DNA from: Paenibacillus sp. GP183 | GTDB lineage: Bacteria > Bacillota > Bacilli > Paenibacillales > NBRC-103111 | Length of the DNA stretch: 64,000 bases | Reading direction: 5' to 3' | NCBI RefSeq assembly: GCF_900104695.1 | Contig: NZ_FNSW01000002.1 | Location: 310,001-374,000 of the forward strand | Part shown: piece after piece, positions 63,277 through 64,000 of the stretch | How the letters are laid out: each line of letters starts with the position of its first letter | How positions within the stretch are numbered: the stretch's first letter is position 1 | The notes under the pieces: model-generated | Told to the model about the DNA's origin: nothing | Databases searched by the model: none | Seen by the model: only the letters and a program-made list of their open reading frames with translations | Program-made: the position numbers and the translations under genes

Positions 63277-63295
63277 ATGATACAATACGTATCAT
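63277..63295. promoter_or_regulatory. 19-bp inverted repeat (candidate metal-regulator operator)
   Basis: ATGATAC-AATAC-GTATCAT has perfect 7-bp arms. It overlaps a likely -10 (TATGAT, 63276-63281), which fits repression, upstream of a DUF4198-type protein gene. Confidence 0.5.
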
Positions 63296-63329
63296 GAATG
63301 AAAATACTTTTTGTGGAGGGTTCATTGTT

Positions 63330-63395
63330 ATGTTCAAGAAAAGCTTTATATTATCGTTTGTGCTTCTGCTGACTTTTGCATTCGGGAGTAGATAG
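63330..63395 (+). CDS. Short signal-peptide-like ORF (21 aa)
   Basis: GGAGGG precedes ATG 63330, which opens MFKKSFILSFVLLLTFAFGS and stops at TAG after one more residue. It looks like the signal peptide of a lost gene or a small membrane peptide or leader. The next gene starts with another signal peptide 70 bp on. Confidence 0.35.
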   Translation: MFKKSFILSFVLLLTFAFGSR

Positions 63396-63465
63396 TTTTT
63401 GCAAGAATAGGTATCTGTTTTGAGGAAAAAGGTGAAACATAATTCAAATTTGGGAGGACTTACAA

Positions 63466-64000
63466 ATGCGTAAAAAGTTAATTTCTTTGGCAACGGCTTC
63501 ACTTCTCACAATTGCTCTGGCCGTTCCGGCATGGGCACACGACGGTTGGTCTCAAACGAACACTCCCATTGTTGGATCGGGTGAGGTATCCTACGTAGAG
63601 TTGTTATTCGGAAACCACTCTAATGAACATTCCAGCTATCGGATTGACGGTAACTGGAACATGGATAATTCCAAAGTGTACGTAATGACACCCGCAGGCA
63701 AGAAAATGGATATTTCGAACACAGCTTTTTTTACTGGTGAAGTGAAAGAAGTAACGAATCCTAAAACGAACAATTACTATGTTGCTTCATTTTCATCCTC
63801 CACCCCTGGAGCTTATGTCATTACCGTTGAAGGTGACAGTATTTTCAAGCATGGTGATGTAGCCAGCCGGACCTTCCGAAGTGCGAAATCATTTGTAGCT
63901 GTAGGAGATATCCCAACTTTGCAAAGAATGCAGTATCTCAAAGGATTCAATAAGCAAGTAAGTCCTGATCGTGCCGAGTTTATTCCAAAATTTAATCCGG
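63466..64000 (+). CDS. DUF4198-type secreted protein, 3' end outside window
   Basis: At least 178 residues from ATG 63466 (GGGAGGA 8 nt upstream). A signal peptide (about 1-24, AWAHDGW) leaves an N-terminal His after cleavage, as in copper- or nickel-binding periplasm-type proteins (DUF4198, NikM/CbiK-like). A beta-rich domain follows (VSYVELLFGNHSNEHSSYRI, VYVMTPAGKKMDI, GAYVITVEGDSIF). The family commonly accompanies HupE or nickel/cobalt transport. The regulated leader at 63277-63295 would fit metal control. Confidence 0.7.
   Translation, partial: MRKKLISLATASLLTIALAVPAWAHDGWSQTNTPIVGSGEVSYVELLFGNHSNEHSSYRIDGNWNMDNSKVYVMTPAGKKMDISNTAFFTGEVKEVTNPKTNNYYVASFSSSTPGAYVITVEGDSIFKHGDVASRTFRSAKSFVAVGDIPTLQRMQYLKGFNKQVSPDRAEFIPKFNP

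Noticed and set aside
1-64000. CRISPR array or riboswitch
   Set aside because: No series of spaced direct repeats, and no leader with recognisable riboswitch core or T-box motif was found by reading.

Overview
The window looks like the chromosome of a low-to-moderate GC, spore-former-type Firmicute, most likely Paenibacillus or a close relative. The reasons are strong GGAGG ribosome binding sites, frequent TTG and GTG starts, an SLH-domain surface protein, a stalk (copper amine oxidase N-terminal-like) domain protein, a LigD/SRAP gene pair, a YcnI-type protein and several polysaccharide deacetylase lipoproteins. No ribosomal RNA, intact tRNA or CRISPR array was seen.

Layout. 1-5.4 kb is the end of an integrative and conjugative element (VirB4-like ATPase C-terminus, VirB6/ConG-like membrane protein, glucosaminidase plus M23 wall hydrolase, small YddI-like protein). 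It ends at a copy of the 3' end of the tmRNA gene (ssrA), taken here as the attachment site. 5.4-9.9 kb is a scar region with an Xis-like gene, two truncated genes joined head to head, and an IS1380-family insertion sequence with 15-bp terminal inverted repeats.

9.9-39 kb is a dense accessory island that reads as a defence island. It contains (a) an eight-gene co-directional cluster at 10.2-21.2 kb: AddA-like SF1 helicase, AddB-like protein with Fe-S cysteines but no visible nuclease residues, a 64-aa acidic protein, a second short UvrD-like helicase, two unknown proteins, an Hsp70-type ATPase, and a small protein with four GEVT-like tail repeats; (b) McrB and a frameshifted McrC; (c) a protein kinase, an unknown 400-aa protein and a wHTH/PD-(D/E)XK-like protein; (d) a membrane OB-repeat protein and a membrane HEPN protein; (e) a DUF262/DUF1524 (GmrSD-type) protein; (f) a DUF4420-type PD-(D/E)XK protein followed by an NgoFVII-like PLD nuclease, a Z1 ATPase, a Vsr endonuclease and a C5 cytosine methyltransferase. 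I regard (a) as the best candidate for an undescribed system, with (c) and (d) next.

39-41.7 kb is a graveyard: decayed SF1 helicase, PD-(D/E)XK nuclease, RlmD and SRAP fragments. 42-50.7 kb is a second accessory block (SDR oxidoreductase with divergent regulator, two DUF4238-type genes, an ApeA-like HEPN protein, a run of tiny genes, a zinc-ribbon plus deoxyribosyltransferase-like protein). It ends in a rearrangement that cut ligD. 51.6-64 kb is more ordinary cell-envelope and metal-related chromosome: SRAP, YcnI, a two-component system, deacetylases, a PPEP-like SLH protease, an amidase, HupE, an L,D-transpeptidase and a DUF4198 protein. Several of these carry single-base lesions, meaning either real decay or assembly errors.
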